Below, piece after piece: positions 13,023 through 24,431 of a stretch of 64,000 nucleotides of DNA. Source of the stretch: Tragulus kanchil (Eukaryota; Chordata; Mammalia; Artiodactyla; Tragulidae); NCBI GenBank assembly GCA_022376925.1, contig JAIOJX010000001.1, forward strand, positions 36,798,170 through 36,862,169, given 5' to 3'. The position numbers and the translations under genes were made by a program. The stretch's first letter is position 1. Every line of letters begins with the position of its first letter. Under the pieces are notes generated by a model. That model saw only the letters and a list, made by a program, of their open reading frames with translations. It had not been told where the DNA came from and made no database searches.

Positions 13023-14073
13023 ACCTTTCAACATGGTGCCTAACAGCATACTATGTTTAAGCCCAGCCCCCAATAATGCGTGCCCTTAAAGATGACTTGG
13101 AATCATTCAGAAAAAGTTGTATCAGACTCATTTTGTGTCAGACCAAAAGTGATCTGAGACAAATTAGGAAGGGCTCTTTACTTCAGGTGGTGCTTTTATA
13201 ATTTGGGATATGCATGTATAAAGAACTTATTTCCTAGCCAGTTGCAGACAAATTAAGTGTTATAGGACCTGTCTACCAAACCAGGCCACAGTAGGTTCTG
13301 TGTGTCAACATTTTGTGTCTGTGGTGCATGCGTGTGTATGTGTGTGTGTGTGTGCTTGCTCCAGTTAAGGTATTGTTTATGTATGTAGAAATGGGCAGAT
13401 GTGAGGAGATGTACATTTTTTAAGTATTCAATCTGAAATGAACACCTGGTTTCTGCTAGCGTCTTACCTTGATTATCATTGTTCCTACCTTCCCGTTCTG
13501 GTTCTCTATTTTGCCTTTTTCAATGGAGGCATTTGGCTCAGTTAGAGATTGCTTGGATTATCTGGCCCTGCCCAGCTGTTGAGCCTAGCCCATCGCCCCA
13601 CCCTGTAGCCTCGACTGCTTCCTCCTGCCAAAGCTGCCACCTGTTCTTTGCTTCTGGCCAGAGCTACTTCCTTGAAACTGACCCTGCTTAAGCTAAGTTA
13701 AGCTCTAGTCCTGGTAGAACTAAGGGCAGAGGTAAGGTGACAAGGTTAGACTGCAGGTCTCTGCATGGCGTGAATCATTTTCCCCTGGGGATAGTAGGAA
13801 CCTGGATGCATGCAAGGCTACTTGATATGGGGAGTACTGATTTGGGGTGGGAAGAAGCACATTAGAAGCTCCCAGGTTCTTTGATCCAAAGAGAATCCCA
13901 AGTGAAGTGAAATGAGAGCCAGCTGTGGAAGGCTGATGGAAGGTAATCAGTGAGAGGAAGGAAGAGAAGAGTGAAAGCAAATACAGAGGCCTTGAAATAT
14001 CATTCCAAAGAGAGGCAAGAAGTCGCAGTGCTGTCCCTAGGAATACACAGGGCAACTATTTATTGAAAGACTA
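13023..14073. other. Unassigned sequence with a (TG)n
   Basis: A TG microsatellite at about 13327-13355. The GC-richer part (13540-13690) and the opposite-strand frame at 13720-14055 have no recognised homology. Confidence 0.45.
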
Positions 14074-14084
14074 TTACATGTCAA

Positions 14085-14280
14085 GGGTGTCCAAGGTGGC
14101 TCAATGGTAAAGAATCCACCTGCAGTGTAGGAGACTCGGATTCAGAAAGAGCCGCTGGAGAAGGAAATGACAACCCACTCCAGTATTCTTGCCTGGAGAA
14201 TTCCATGGATAGAGGAGCCTGGTGGGCTACAGTCTTTTGGGTCACAAAGAGTCAGACATGACTGAGTGACTGAACAACAA
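14085..14280 (+). mobile_element. Bov-tA SINE with target duplication
   Basis: This is a Bov-tA with a small internal loss in the tRNA-like part (the GTTCAATCCC segment is degraded). TACATGTCAAG flanks it on both sides (near 14074 and 14290). Confidence 0.87.
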
Positions 14281-14489
14281 CAGCTACAACTACATGTCAA
14301 GCACTTGTCAGACACTGGGTCTATCTCAGTAAACAGAAAGAAGTCCTTTCTTTGAAGGAGCTTGCTGTATATTTGAGGTCAAGAAGCAGATTGTTGTCTA
14401 TATTTCTCTGTGAGAAGTTCCACAATAGATGTGAGAAAAGGCTTCCTGGAAAAAATGGAGTAGGCAGGTGAATAGTGGGGAGGATAATG

Positions 14490-14830
14490 AACATTTAAAG
14501 GCTACCCTTTGGCTTCAGGATAAGTCCAAATTCCTTGGCTTGGAGTAGAAGGCCCTTCGTGAATTGGCTCCAGCTTCTCAGTTCTCAGTTGTCACCACCA
14601 TTGCCCACACACTCTAGATCCAGCCATGTTAGATTACCTGCAGTAGTTTGGACATGCACATGCTCTTTCACGTCCAAATCATTGCAGATGATGATCACCT
14701 TACATGGAATGGCTCTCACAGGCCCCACCCATACAATCCTACTTATTTGATTCAGCTCAGATAACACCTCCCCTGGTAAGTCTTCCAGTAACCTGACCAA
14801 CCCCTTGCCTCAGATTTGTCTGGGTGCCCA
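14490..14830 (-). mobile_element. L2-like sequence
   Basis: GGCTTCAGGATAAGTCCAAA, GGCCCTTCGTGAATTGGCTC and CAGATAACACCTCCCCTGGT follow the order of a reverse L2 3' half. Confidence 0.5.
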
Positions 14831-14910
14831 TATTACTTTGCTAGTTAGTATGCAAGTGTTGCCATAACAAGTATCATAAATTGAGTGTACCAAACAAAAG
14901 GATTTTTTTC

Positions 14911-15184
14911 CTCCTTTTTTTTTTGGCCACTTCTTTTGGTCTTTCATTTATCTATTTTCATCCATCTTTGTTCTTTAGCCTGTGTGGGCTTCCCATCGCA
15001 GTGGCCTCTGTCACTGCAGAGCATCGACTCTGGGTGCATGTGCTCCAGAGCTCTGGCTCGGTAGTTGGACACATTGGTCCAGTCACCCCATGGCACATGG
15101 AATCTTCCCAGGCTAAGGATCAAACTGGCACCCCTTGCACTGCAAGGTGATGTCCTTACCCACTGGACCACCAGGGAAGTCCCT
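14911..15184 (-). mobile_element. tRNA-Glu-like SINE (GTCCAGTGGG type), inserted in an old LTR-like repeat
   Basis: Reverse copy. GGATTTTTT occurs on both sides, and the flanks (14853-14910 and 15185-15605) join into one older repeat. Confidence 0.85.
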
Positions 15185-15381
15185 GGATTTTTTCTTGCAG
15201 TTCTGGGGGGCAGAAGTCCAAGATTAAGGCAACATTGATTCCTTCTGAGGGCAGTGAGGAAAACATCTGTCCCAAGTCTCTCTCCTAGCTTCTAGTGGTT
15301 TGCTGGCAATCTTTGATGCTTCATGGCTTATAGACATATCACTCCAATCTCTGCCTTCATCCTCATGTGGTGTCTTACCTC

Positions 15382-15422
15382 TGTGTGTGTGTGTGTGTGT
15401 GTGTCTGTCTGTCTGTCTGTCT
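15382..15422. repeat. (TG)n(TCTG)n compound microsatellite
   Basis: TG units pass directly into TCTG units, inside an old LTR-like repeat. Confidence 0.9.
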
Positions 15423-15605
15423 TTCCTCTTTCTATAAGAACACCAGTCATATTGAATTAGGGGCCATCCAATAGACTTCATTTTAACTTGATTAACTCGA
15501 TAAAATCCCTATCTCCAAATAAAGTCACATTCTAAGACACTGGGAATTAGGATTCCAACATATCTTTTTGAGGGGAACAACATTCAACCTATAATAATGA
15601 CTCTT

Positions 15606-16356
15606 TCTCCCAGCACTTACATAGCACCCTACAATTATAGCATTAATCAACCTAATTATAATTTTCTGTTTACTTACTTGTCTCTCACCAAACTGTGAGT
15701 TGCATTAGAGCAGAGAGCATGCTTTATTCATTGCTGTAATAGTACTTGAAACAAAACCAAGCACATAGTGAGTATTTAGTACGTATCTGTCACAGTGTGT
15801 CACTCTGTGACACCTTGATCAGAGGCCAGTGCCTTCACGTATGCACTGGACATTGGACCTAGGCTTTTCAGGGATCATAAAATGCTATAACCCTGTTATC
15901 TGCATCTTCAATTTCTCTCTTTCTAATAAATTTTTCTTCCTAGTAATATTAAAATATTTTATATTACTTCACATTGCAAAAACCAACATCTTCCTTTAAG
16001 CAACTGTTCCAGCCCTCACTAAATCAAATTTCCTTTCAGAACCAGGTTTCTCCAAAACATTATCTACACACAGTGTCTTCTTTCCTTCACCTTTTATTCA
16101 TTTATTTATCTCACTCCAGTATGACTTCTGCACTCATCACTCTACAAAGCATTCTTTTAATGAGGTCATCAATGTCTTCCACGTTATCAGGTACAATGGA
16201 CTCTCCTCTGTTCTCAGATCATACCTCCTCTCAGCAGCCTTCAGTATAGTTTACCAGGCTTTCTTCTTTATAACACTCCCTTCTCTCTACTTTCATGAGT
16301 CTACACACTTATGATTTTCCTGCTACCTCTCTATCCAATCTTCATCCTCATTCTTC
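15606..16356. other. Unassigned intergenic sequence
   Basis: The 91-residue frame at 15974-16249 is Ser/Leu-rich low-complexity translation with no family signature. Confidence 0.45.
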
Positions 16357-16562
16357 CTTTGAAGTGAAAGTAAATGTGTTGTTCAGTCATGTCCAACTCT
16401 TTGTGACTCTCATGGACTGTAGCTCACCAGGCTCCTCTGTCCATGGGATTCTCCAGGCAAGAATACTCGAGTGGGTTGTCAATCCCTTCTCAAGGGGATC
16501 TTCCCTACCCAGGGATCAAATCCAGGTCTACCGCATAGCAGGCAGATTATCTACCATCTCAG
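16357..16562 (-). mobile_element. Bov-tA SINE, minus strand
   Basis: The plus strand shows the reverse Bov-tA signature: TGTCCAACTCTTTGTGACTC, CACCAGGCTCCTCTGTCCAT, then the degraded tRNA-like head near 16530-16560. It ends about 45 bases before the retroviral LTR at 16608. Confidence 0.85.
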
Positions 16563-16607
16563 TCATGACTATTAAATTATGGAATTCACAGGGCCCTGTT
16601 CTGAGCT

Positions 16608-16816
16608 TGTTGCTGGCCAAAATCTTGGCCTTATCTGCTGACCAAAGTTGAATAAAAAAATTACAGAGACAGAGTTTGGAAGAAATAGAAAAGTGGTTTT
16701 AATTCTCAGCCAGTGAAAAGGGGAAACACAGTAGGTTCATACCTCAAGAACTGTGCCCCTCACACTCCACGAGGAATCTAAGGGCTTATATAAGATAAGG
16801 GCTCAAAGTCAGGAAC
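16608..16816 (-). mobile_element. Endogenous retrovirus 3' LTR fragment, gammaretrovirus-like, minus strand
   Basis: Read on the minus strand this ends GGCCAAGATTTTGGCCAGCAACA, an LTR-like end in CA, and carries a TATATAAG box (16785-16793). It matches 20413-20580 base for base over long stretches, including the segment reading ATTCTCAGCCAGTG on the plus strand. It is cut at its upstream side by a BovB insertion. Together with the LTR at 20413 and the gag start between them it marks the two ends of one decayed provirus. Confidence 0.72.
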
Positions 16817-17541
16817 CTCTTGATGAAGGTGAAAGAGGAGGGTGAAAAAGCTGGCCCAAAACTCAACATTAAAAATAACTAAGATCATGACATCTGGTCC
16901 CATCACTTCATGGCAAGTAAATGGGGAAAAATATTAACAGTGGTAGACTTTATTTTCTTAAGCTTCAAAATCACTGTGGAAGGTGACTGCAGCCATGAAA
17001 TTAAAAAACACTTATTCTTGGAAGAAAAGCTATGATGAACTTAGACAGTGTATTAAAAAGCAGAGACATAACTTTGCTGACAAAAGTCCATATAGGCAAA
17101 GCTATGGTATTCCCAGTAGTCATGTGTAGATGTGAGAGTTGGACCATCAAGAGGGCTGAGTGCCAAAGAACTGGTGCCTTCAAATTGTGGTGGTGGAGAA
17201 GACTCTTGAGAGTCCCTTGGACTGGAAAGAGACCAAACCAGTCGATCCTAAAGAAAATCAGCCCTGGATATTCATTGGAAGAACTCATGCTGAAGCTGAA
17301 GCTCTGATACTTTGGTCACCTGATACGAAGAGCCAACTCATTAGAAACAACCCTGATGCTGGGAAAGACTGAAGGCAGGAGAAGGGGATGGCAGAGGACA
17401 AGATGCTTGGACAGCATCACTGAGTCAATGGACATGAGTTTGAGCAGGCTCCAGGAGATGATGAAGAACAGGGAAGCCTGACATGCTGCAGTCCATGAGG
17501 TTCCAAAGAGTTGGACATGACTTAGCAGCTGAACGACAAAA
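16817..17541 (+). mobile_element. BovB (RTE) LINE 3' end inserted in the retroviral LTR
   Basis: This is the C-terminal part and 3' tail of the ruminant BovB element, recognisable by fragments such as KLNIQ-like coding, ITLLTKVHIGKAM and, near the end, the CTGATGCTGGGAAAGACTGAAGG tail. The frame is broken by several stops. It lies directly against the LTR at 16816. Confidence 0.85.
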
Positions 17542-17564
17542 AAGGGAATCCCTCTTGGATCATA

Positions 17565-17760
17565 AGTGCTTCCCTGGTAGCTCAGATGGTGAAGGGTCCA
17601 CCTGCAAGGCAGAATACCCCAGTTCTATCCCTGTATCAGGAAGATCCCCTGGAGAAGGGATAGGCTACCCACTCCAGTATTCTTGTCTGGAGAATTCCAT
17701 GGACAAAGGAGCCTGGTAGGGGTCCTTTGAGTTGGACACCACTGAGCAACTTTCACTCAC
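17565..17760 (+). mobile_element. Bov-tA SINE
   Basis: The head CTGGTAGCTCAGATGGTGAA and body CACTCCAGTATTCTTGTCTG are visible. It lies just downstream of the BovB 3' end and near the edge of the decayed endogenous retrovirus. Confidence 0.85.
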
Positions 17761-18360
17761 TTGGCTCATTAACTTTAGGTAGTGCAGTAATGTCAAATCT
17801 TTCTTTAATCACATAAATGTTCATTCTATTTATCCCATTTCAAATAACCATCCAAAGATTTTATTTTAATTTGAGGCAAACCCCTTTTTTAAAAATATGA
17901 CCTCATTGAAATAACAGCTAGATTTTCCTTTCAAATTGTTTTCTGTCTATATTCTTAATTGTACTTAATAGCATCTGTAAGATACATTGAGAGGAAGATC
18001 ACAATGATGCTTCCCAAACCAGTTTTTCTTGTTCTCAGGTTAATTTGACTTTTGTATTGTAGGTAACAACAAGACAATTGCTTACAACGAGAGAGCTCTA
18101 GATTTAAAAGTTTCTCTAATTTTAGAAAGATCCATCAATTGCCCACTAATAAATTACAAAAAGATCTCTTAAAGGCCTAACAGTAACAAACACACAATAG
18201 ACCTCTTACAGGCCTAACAGAAAGAAACACACTATAGAACAATTTAGGAAGATCAGATACACTTACATCTCAAAAACACAAAGAAATGTAAGTTTTCCCC
18301 TAGGAGGTCTTTGCTTAAGGTCTTTGTTTACCAAGCCAGCTTTTTTTATTTTTAATCACC
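17761..18360. other. Unassigned sequence, probably residual provirus interior
   Basis: It lies between the gag remnant and the 3' LTR of the decayed endogenous retrovirus. No pol or env motif is visible. A short imperfect tandem repeat (CTCTTAAAGGCCTAACAG and CTCTTACAGGCCTAACAG) occurs at 18164-18238. Confidence 0.4.
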
Positions 18361-18528
18361 TTAAGTAATTAAGTACACAACAAACAAAGCTCCCTGGGAA
18401 AAAAATTTGTGTGTGATCACCTTTAACTTCCAATTAAGTAAATACCTGTCATAATTATAGGTTGGCCAGTCACTTAGAATTTTCCCTAGGGGACTCTGAG
18501 ATGGAAGTTTAGAGGAAGTGCTTCCCAT
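18361..18528 (-). pseudogene. Endogenous retrovirus gag remnant, N-terminal matrix region
   Basis: The minus-strand frame from ATG at 18526-18528 reads MGSTSSKLPSQSPLGKILSD and ends at a stop at 18361. A start with Met-Gly (myristoylation site) followed by a Ser/Thr-rich stretch and SPLG..L..W is characteristic of the matrix domain of some gammaretrovirus-like endogenous elements; this is family knowledge applied to a short match. The rest of gag is degraded or absent, so only about 55 codons remain. It sits in the expected order downstream of an LTR and primer binding site, with a BovB inserted into the leader between them. It is a fossil with no coding capacity. Confidence 0.65.
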
Positions 18529-18718
18529 TCTAGCTTGAGCAATTATGGTCAGACATCTGCACACCCAAACCAAAGACAAACCAAATCAAACTACACTAGT
18601 GGGAAGGCACCAAAAATAAAGTAAATGGAAAAGAGATGCCAAGAAATCCAAAACCCAAATGGCAAGACTCCCCCAGACATGACTTGCAAATCCCACTAAG
18701 CCTGTGTTGCTTCACCAA

Positions 18719-19915
18719 AGTTCAGTTAAGCTGCTCAGTCTTGTCAGACTCTCTGTGACCTCATGAACTGCAGTATGGCAGGCTTCCCTGCCCTTCACCA
18801 TCTCCTGGAGTTTGCTCAAAGTCATGTCCATGGAGATGGTGATGCCATCCAACCATCTTGTCCTCTGCCATCCCTTTTGCCTTTTGCCTTCTATTTTCCC
18901 CAACCTCAGACTCTTTTCCAGTGAATCAACTCTTCTCATCAGGTGGCCAAAGTATTGGAGCTTCAGCTTCAGCATCAGTTCTTCCAATGAATATTCAAGG
19001 TTGGTTTCCTTTAGAATCGACTGGTTTGGTCTCTTTCCAGTCCAAGGGACTCTCAAGAGTCTTCTCCAACACCACAGTTCAAAGACATCAGTTCTTCAGT
19101 GCTCAGCTTTCTTTATGGTCAAGCTCTCAAATCTCTACATGATTACTGGGAAAATCATAGCTTTGACTATATGGACTTTTATCAGTAAAGTGATGTCTCT
19201 GCTTTTTAATATGCTGTCTAGGTTTATCATAGCTTTTCTTCCAAGGAGCAAGCTTTTAATTTCATGGCTGCAGTCACTGTCTGCAGTGATTTTGGAGCCC
19301 CCAAAATAAAGGTTGTCACTGTTTCCATTGTTTGTCCTTCTATTTGCCATAAAGTGATGGAACCAGATGCCATGATCTTTGATTTCTGAATGTTGAGTTT
19401 TAGGCCAGCTTTTTCACTTTCCTCTTTCACCTTCATCAAGAGGCCTTTTCATTCATCTTTGCTTTCTTCCATAAGGGTGATGTCATCTGTATACCTGAGG
19501 TTATTGATATTTCTCCTGGAAATCTTGGTTCCAGCTTGGGCTCCATCCAGACTGGCTTTTTGCATGATGTGCTCTACATATAAATTAGATAAGCAGGATC
19601 ACAATATACAGCCTTGATGTACTCCTTTCCCAATTGGGAACCAGTCTGTTGTCCCATGTCCAGTTCTAACTGTTGCTTCTTGTCCTTTGTACAGGTTTCA
19701 CAGGAGGCGGGTAAGGTGCTCTGGTATTCCCATCTCTTTCAGAATTTTCCAGTTTGTTGTGGTCCACACAGTCAAGGGCTTTAGCATAGTCAGTGAAGCA
19801 GAAGCAGGTGTTTTTCTGGAATTCTATTGCACTTTCTGTGATCCAATGGGTGTCAGCAATTTGATCTCCTTCTTCTGCCTTTTCCAAATCCAGGTTGTAC
19901 ATCTGTAAGTTCTTG
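18719..19915 (-). mobile_element. BovB LINE, 3' 1.2 kb with decayed reverse transcriptase, minus strand
   Basis: This is the longest BovB piece in the window. Minus-strand frames give scattered RT segments in order: a DYAKALDCVDHNK stretch (19741-19830), KVKEESEKAGLKLNIQKSKI (about 19380-19435), SRDITLLIKVHIVKAM, LRVPWTGKRPNQSILKE and YFGHLMRRVDSLEKS. They are in different frames or separated by stops, so it is dead. It is inserted in the leader of the minus-strand endogenous retrovirus. Confidence 0.9.
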
Positions 19916-20390
19916 CCTTACAAATGAAGTCCCTCCTTCCATAGGAAGAAACCCCCAAACTGGAACTGCATCAGTTTCCCAAATGGAAAACATCAAGAGG
20001 CCTTGAGGTGCACCTTGGGGGACTTACCAAAAAGCTAGTGAGTGTTGTGACATACCAGTTACCTCTTTCTTAGCCTCCAATATTTAGTGTTTTTCAGAGT
20101 GGAAATTCAGCCTGGCATGGACAAGAGAAGAAACAGGCTTGTTTAAGGAGAAAGAGACCTTGGCAGCTGCAAAGAACAGCCTTGCTCCCTATCTCTGTCA
20201 CAGCCTGAAGATCCTCAGTCCAGTTGGTATGTTTGGTGTAATGGGGCACAGCCCTAGGGCAAGGAGTCTGTGGCCTCAGAGAGGGTTGGTCCCTCAGCCC
20301 TCTGCTTTCCCAAAGGAGGTTATCATGGGGAGAGATTCTGAACTTTAAATTCAGCCAAGGATCCTTGTAGGGATGCCTGCCCATGATCAG
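19916..20390 (-). mobile_element. Endogenous retrovirus 5' leader region
   Basis: This stretch lies between the primer binding site and a BovB insertion and shows no other repeat family. By position on the minus strand it is the untranslated leader, which would resume at about 18718 after the BovB and lead to the gag start at 18528. The assignment is by order, not by sequence match. Confidence 0.5.
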
Positions 20391-20408
20391 ATCTCAGTCG
20401 AGCCCCCA
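20391..20408 (-). other. Retroviral primer binding site, tRNA-Pro type
   Basis: On the minus strand the bases just downstream of the LTR read TGGGGGCTCGACTGAGAT. Ten consecutive bases, and 15 of 18 by my count, match the proline-tRNA primer binding site used by gammaretroviruses. It starts 4 bases beyond the LTR edge. This fixes the element's orientation and places it with class I (ERV1) elements. Confidence 0.68.
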
Positions 20409-20412
20409 AAAT

Positions 20413-20760
20413 TATTGCTGGCCAAAATCTTGGCTTTCTCTGCCCACCAAAGCAAAATAAAAAGATATGGAGACACAGTTTGGAGGAAATAGAAAGGTGG
20501 GCTTTAATTCTCAGCCAGTGGAGAGGAGAACACAGTAGGCTCATGCCTCAAGAGCTGTGCCCCCACCCCACCACAGAGTCAAAGGAAAAAACTGCCAACC
20601 CTAGCTCCTGCACAGTAAACTTAGTTACAGTCATTTAGGGTTAGAAGGCAGAAAAGTAAGCTTAGTTATAGACGTGCAGAGTTAGGACCAATTAAAGTAA
20701 ACATCTAGAAATGTCCATGCCTGCTCACTGTTCTCTTCATACTCCTTGTTCTAGGAAAGA
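20413..20760 (-). mobile_element. Endogenous retrovirus 5' LTR, minus strand
   Basis: This shares its U5-side sequence with 16608-16816. Its inner edge (20413) abuts the proline-type primer binding site. The outer edge is not clear; I place it near 20760. The stretch 20580-20700 contains a diverged internal repetition (AGTAAACTTAGTTACAG and AGTAAGCTTAGTTATAG). Confidence 0.6.
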
Positions 20761-20829
20761 GAGAAAAACTCATTCTTCCTTCTTCCTCTTCATTGCATCA
20801 TGCTCTTTACTCTCTCTAAACTGTTTCTC

Positions 20830-21660
20830 TACATGATTTCCCCCATTTCCATGATTTTAAATGCCATCTACATGCTGACAGCTTCTAACTTCATATTTCT
20901 AACCCAAATATCTCTTCTGAGTTCCAGAATAGTATATTTACTACCTACTTAACATCTACTGCTATATCAGTGTTCTTTCATACAAGATTGATCTTATCAT
21001 TTCTCTTCTCCTTCAAACTTCATCCTATTCCAGGGTTCTTTCATCCCAGTGAGTGGCACAAGCACATGTTCAATTCAAAAACCAATAACCTAAGAGTTAT
21101 TTTTGATTCCTCACTAAACTCTATATATAAATTTGAACTTTGAATATATTGAGTTCAAGTCATTTCTCCCCATCTCTGCCACTACTCTTCAAGTCCTCAC
21201 CACCACTGTCTCTCACTGGTAACATTGTAATGGCGTTCTAATTGATTTCTCAACATCTATTAGCTGTCCAGTTTCATTAAAAGCCATTTTCCACATAGCA
21301 GTCAGAATGACCTTAAAACATAAAATGAATCCTGTGACTCTATTAAAAACCATTTAAAGAGTTCTACTCTCACTTACAGTGAGTTGCAGCAAGGTCTTGG
21401 ATTATCTGGTTACTGCTAACTTTTCCAGACCCATCTGTGATGTTCTTGCCTTTGATCACTGCACTGTAAACACACTTTTTCTCTGTTCCCCAAACACTCT
21501 AAGGTCTTTACTACTGCAGGACCCTGCTGCTAGCTAGTCCCTCTGTTGAAATTCTCCCCTGCTTTATCAGAGATGTCATCATACCTGCCACCCAATCTAA
21601 ATTATATACCCTTGTTATATGCCTTCCTAACAGCCTATGCTTTTTCTTTATAGCATTTAT
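20830..21660 (-). mobile_element. L2-like sequence
   Basis: The stretch contains AATGACCTTAAAACATAAAA, CTGTGACTCTATTAAAAACC and CCTTTATTACAAG-like L2 signals in reverse order. Heavily diverged; boundaries are uncertain. Confidence 0.4.
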
Positions 21661-22632
21661 CACAAGATTAAGTTATGGAGGATCATCAGTATAAGTGCAG
21701 TACTTGAAGTCAATGAAATAATAATAATCCAGTAAGGGCAGAAGACATATGATCATTCAACTATTCTTTCAACAAGTAATCATTGACTATCTCTTATGCT
21801 AAACATAGCTCTGGGCAATGAAAGTGTAGTGGTATAACACAGATAATGTGATTACTTCTTAAACCTGGGTCCACAATGAATCTCTTGGGGATACAGGAGA
21901 GTCTCATTTTACTTAATGTGTTGGATGGAGAAAAATGAATCAGGTAAGATTTCCTGGTAAGGATTCTGATGAATCCAAGTATCAAAATACAATGGGACAA
22001 TTAACTAGGTGAAACACAAATATGGGCAGGAATTTTCAGGCAAAGGGCATGAGTAAAGATGTACCTGTGTGATATGGTAAATTGTGAAATGGAACTTGGT
22101 GGGAGATGAGATTGGAAAATCAGGAACAGGGTCATGGAAGACTTGAATCTCACAGAGTGGAGCTTGGATTTGATCATGTGAAGACAAGTATCAAATGTCT
22201 AATGTTTGAAGTGTACTGTGCTGGATACTTGGGAGTACAGCTAGAAATGATCTTCTATCTTGGTCCTTGAAGAGCTCATGATCTCACTGGAAAGATAGGG
22301 CCTGTACACAAAATATGAAGGGCAGTGCATACTTATTTGTCAAATAAAGGGGAATAAAGTACTGCTGAGGGGGAGAAATCACATGAGCAAAACAGCAGGG
22401 AGAGTTCTGAGAGAAGGCAGTAATCAAGTTGAGCCTTAAAGGAAAAAAACAGGTATATTCAACTAAGCAAGGGACATTCTGAGCATTTGGGTTTGTTTGT
22501 ATGTTCCACTGAAAGTTTTGTCAGGTCTTTACATTATGTTGTTTTAAATTAATTATAAAAATAGTCCTTTAAGGTAAATATAAATATTCAGACTTTATGT
22601 GCAGAGATTCTCTTTATAGGCAGGGCTTTCAG
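21661..22632. other. Unassigned intergenic sequence
   Basis: No gene or clear repeat recognised. Confidence 0.45.
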
Positions 22633-22646
22633 GAACTACAGCCTAT

Positions 22647-23001
22647 GATTTCCCTGGTAGCCAGTCATGAAGAGTTCTCCTGCCAGTGCAGGAGATATGG
22701 GTTTGATCCCTGATCCAGGAAGATCACACATGCTATAGAGCAAATAAGCCCGTGAGCCACAACTACTGAGCCTGTGTTCTAGAGCCTTGGACCTGCAACT
22801 ACTGAGTCCATGTGCCTCAACTATTGAACCCCATGTGCCCTAGAGTCTGAGTTTTGCAACAAGAGAAGTCACGGCAACAGAAAGCCTGCTCATCTCAACT
22901 AGAGAGTAGCCTCTACTTCCTGCAACTAGAGAAGAGCCTGCAGCAGAAGTGAAAACCCAGAATTGCCAAAAATAAATAAATAAAATAAAACTTAAAAAAA
23001 T
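22647..23001 (+). mobile_element. SINE2/CHR-type SINE with CAACTACTGAG repeats
   Basis: The head is TTTCCCTGGTAGCCAGTCAT, followed by repeated CCACAACTACTGAGCC motifs and an AATAAATAAATAAA tail. AACTACAGC flanks it on both sides (22633-22641 and about 23002-23010). Confidence 0.83.
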
Positions 23002-23339
23002 AACTACAGCTTTTAAACAATGTAAAAATATCAGTTCTGAGCAATTTGAATACCAAGGCCACCCGACTATAATATCTTTGAGGTCAGAAGCTGTGTCTAC
23101 ATTGTTCACTATTCTATTCCTAGCACCTAGCACAATGCCTGTATAATGTTAGTCTCAATGCATTTTTGATTGTTTCCCTTAGCAGAGTCTTTTTGCTTCC
23201 CTTCTCTCTTCAAATGTAGCTTGAATATATCAGTTGATAATATTAGGTAGTTGGGAGCAGATACAAAAATAAGGAACAAAAGCACAAGTCAGGCCATCAA
23301 GGGCAACTCAGATACACAGCAGAAGGTGGATCTGGGTGG

Positions 23340-23726
23340 GGTGCATAAAGAAATAATGGTGGGAATGTGAACTGATACAGCCACTATGCAAGACAGTATA
23401 GAGATTCCTTGAAAACTAAGAATAAAACTACCATATGACCCAGCAATCCCACTACTAGGCATATGCCCTGAGGAAATCAAAACTGAAAGAGACACATGTA
23501 CTCCATTGTTCACTGCAGCACTATTTACAATAGCTAGAACATGGAAGCAACCTAGATGTCCATTGAAAGATTAATGGATAAAGAAGCGGTGGTACATATA
23601 TACAATGGAATATTACTCAGCCATAAAAAGAAATTCATTTGAATCAGTTCTAATAAGGTGGATGAATCTAGAACCTATTATACAGAGTGAAGTATGTCAG
23701 ACAGTCAAAGATAAATATTATATACT

Positions 23727-23778
<52 letters not shown>

Positions 23779-24058
23779 CTAGAAAGATGGTGCTGATAAA
23801 TGTACATGCAGATCAGCTATGGAGAGGTGGACATGGAGAACAGTCTTATGGACATTGGAGTGATAGAGGAGAATATGCTGTGAGACTAGGGGATCTTAAA
23901 CAGGGGTTCTATGGTGACCTGGAGGGGTGGGATGGGGAGGGAGAAGGGGAGAAGTTTTGGGGGGAACGTGTGTATACCTATGGAGAATTCGTGTCAATGT
24001 GCGGCAATAAACAACAAAACTCTGTAAAAAATGAAATAAAATAAAAGATTTTAAAAAA
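23340..24058 (+). mobile_element. Ruminant L1 3' end with a long (TA)n
   Basis: The L1 ORF2 C-terminal region (GGTGGGAATGTGAACTGATAC, CAATGGAATATTACTCAGCC) is followed by the 3' UTR and an A-rich end. A perfect TA run of about 46 bases (23731-23776) sits inside it. It is 5'-truncated. Confidence 0.87.
23731..23776. repeat. (TA)n microsatellite
   Basis: About 23 uninterrupted TA units inside an L1 3' end. Confidence 0.95.
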
Positions 24059-24431
24059 GAAAGAAATGGAAACGCAGTTAGTAGCTGGGGATACTAGAGA
24101 AAATTCAACTTAGAAAAGAGCATCTTGAGACAATCTACACGTCTAACAAATTGCTGTAAGTGATTAATTCACATTCTTCCAAACCTAGTCTTCTAGTGGG
24201 CTTCTGTATATTTTATTAGATTCTATTTTTATCTTTCTTAGTCCTAGGCCAAGTAAGGATACAATATTACTATTAGCCATTTGCCTCAGTCAGCCTCACC
24301 ATAAGAACTCTAGCCTAAGTGCTAAGCAAATAAATATGCTCTCTTCATTTAGGGAACTCTCTATTCTTATTGGGGTAGCACAGTTATTATTCCTCTAATC
24401 CCCAAATCTCTGTCTAATTTATAACACATGC
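24059..24431. other. Unassigned intergenic sequence
   Basis: Nothing recognised between the L1 3' end and the Bov-tA. Confidence 0.45.

Larger units (their letters stand above)
14853..15605 (-). mobile_element. Old LTR-like interspersed repeat, split by a SINE
   Basis: The flanks of the SINE at 14911-15184 join into a mammalian repeat with GCAGTTCTGGGGGGCAGAAG, CACTCCAATCTCTGCCTTCA and CCAAATAAAGTCACATTCTA. I recognise the sequence type (a MaLR/MLT-like or MER-type repeat) but cannot name the subfamily. It contains a (TG)n(TCTG)n microsatellite at 15382-15422. Confidence 0.55.

Noticed and set aside
18812..19309. 165-residue plus-strand frame, the longest after the olfactory receptor in that region
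   Set aside because: It is antisense to the minus-strand BovB; the meaningful coding remnants are on the other strand.
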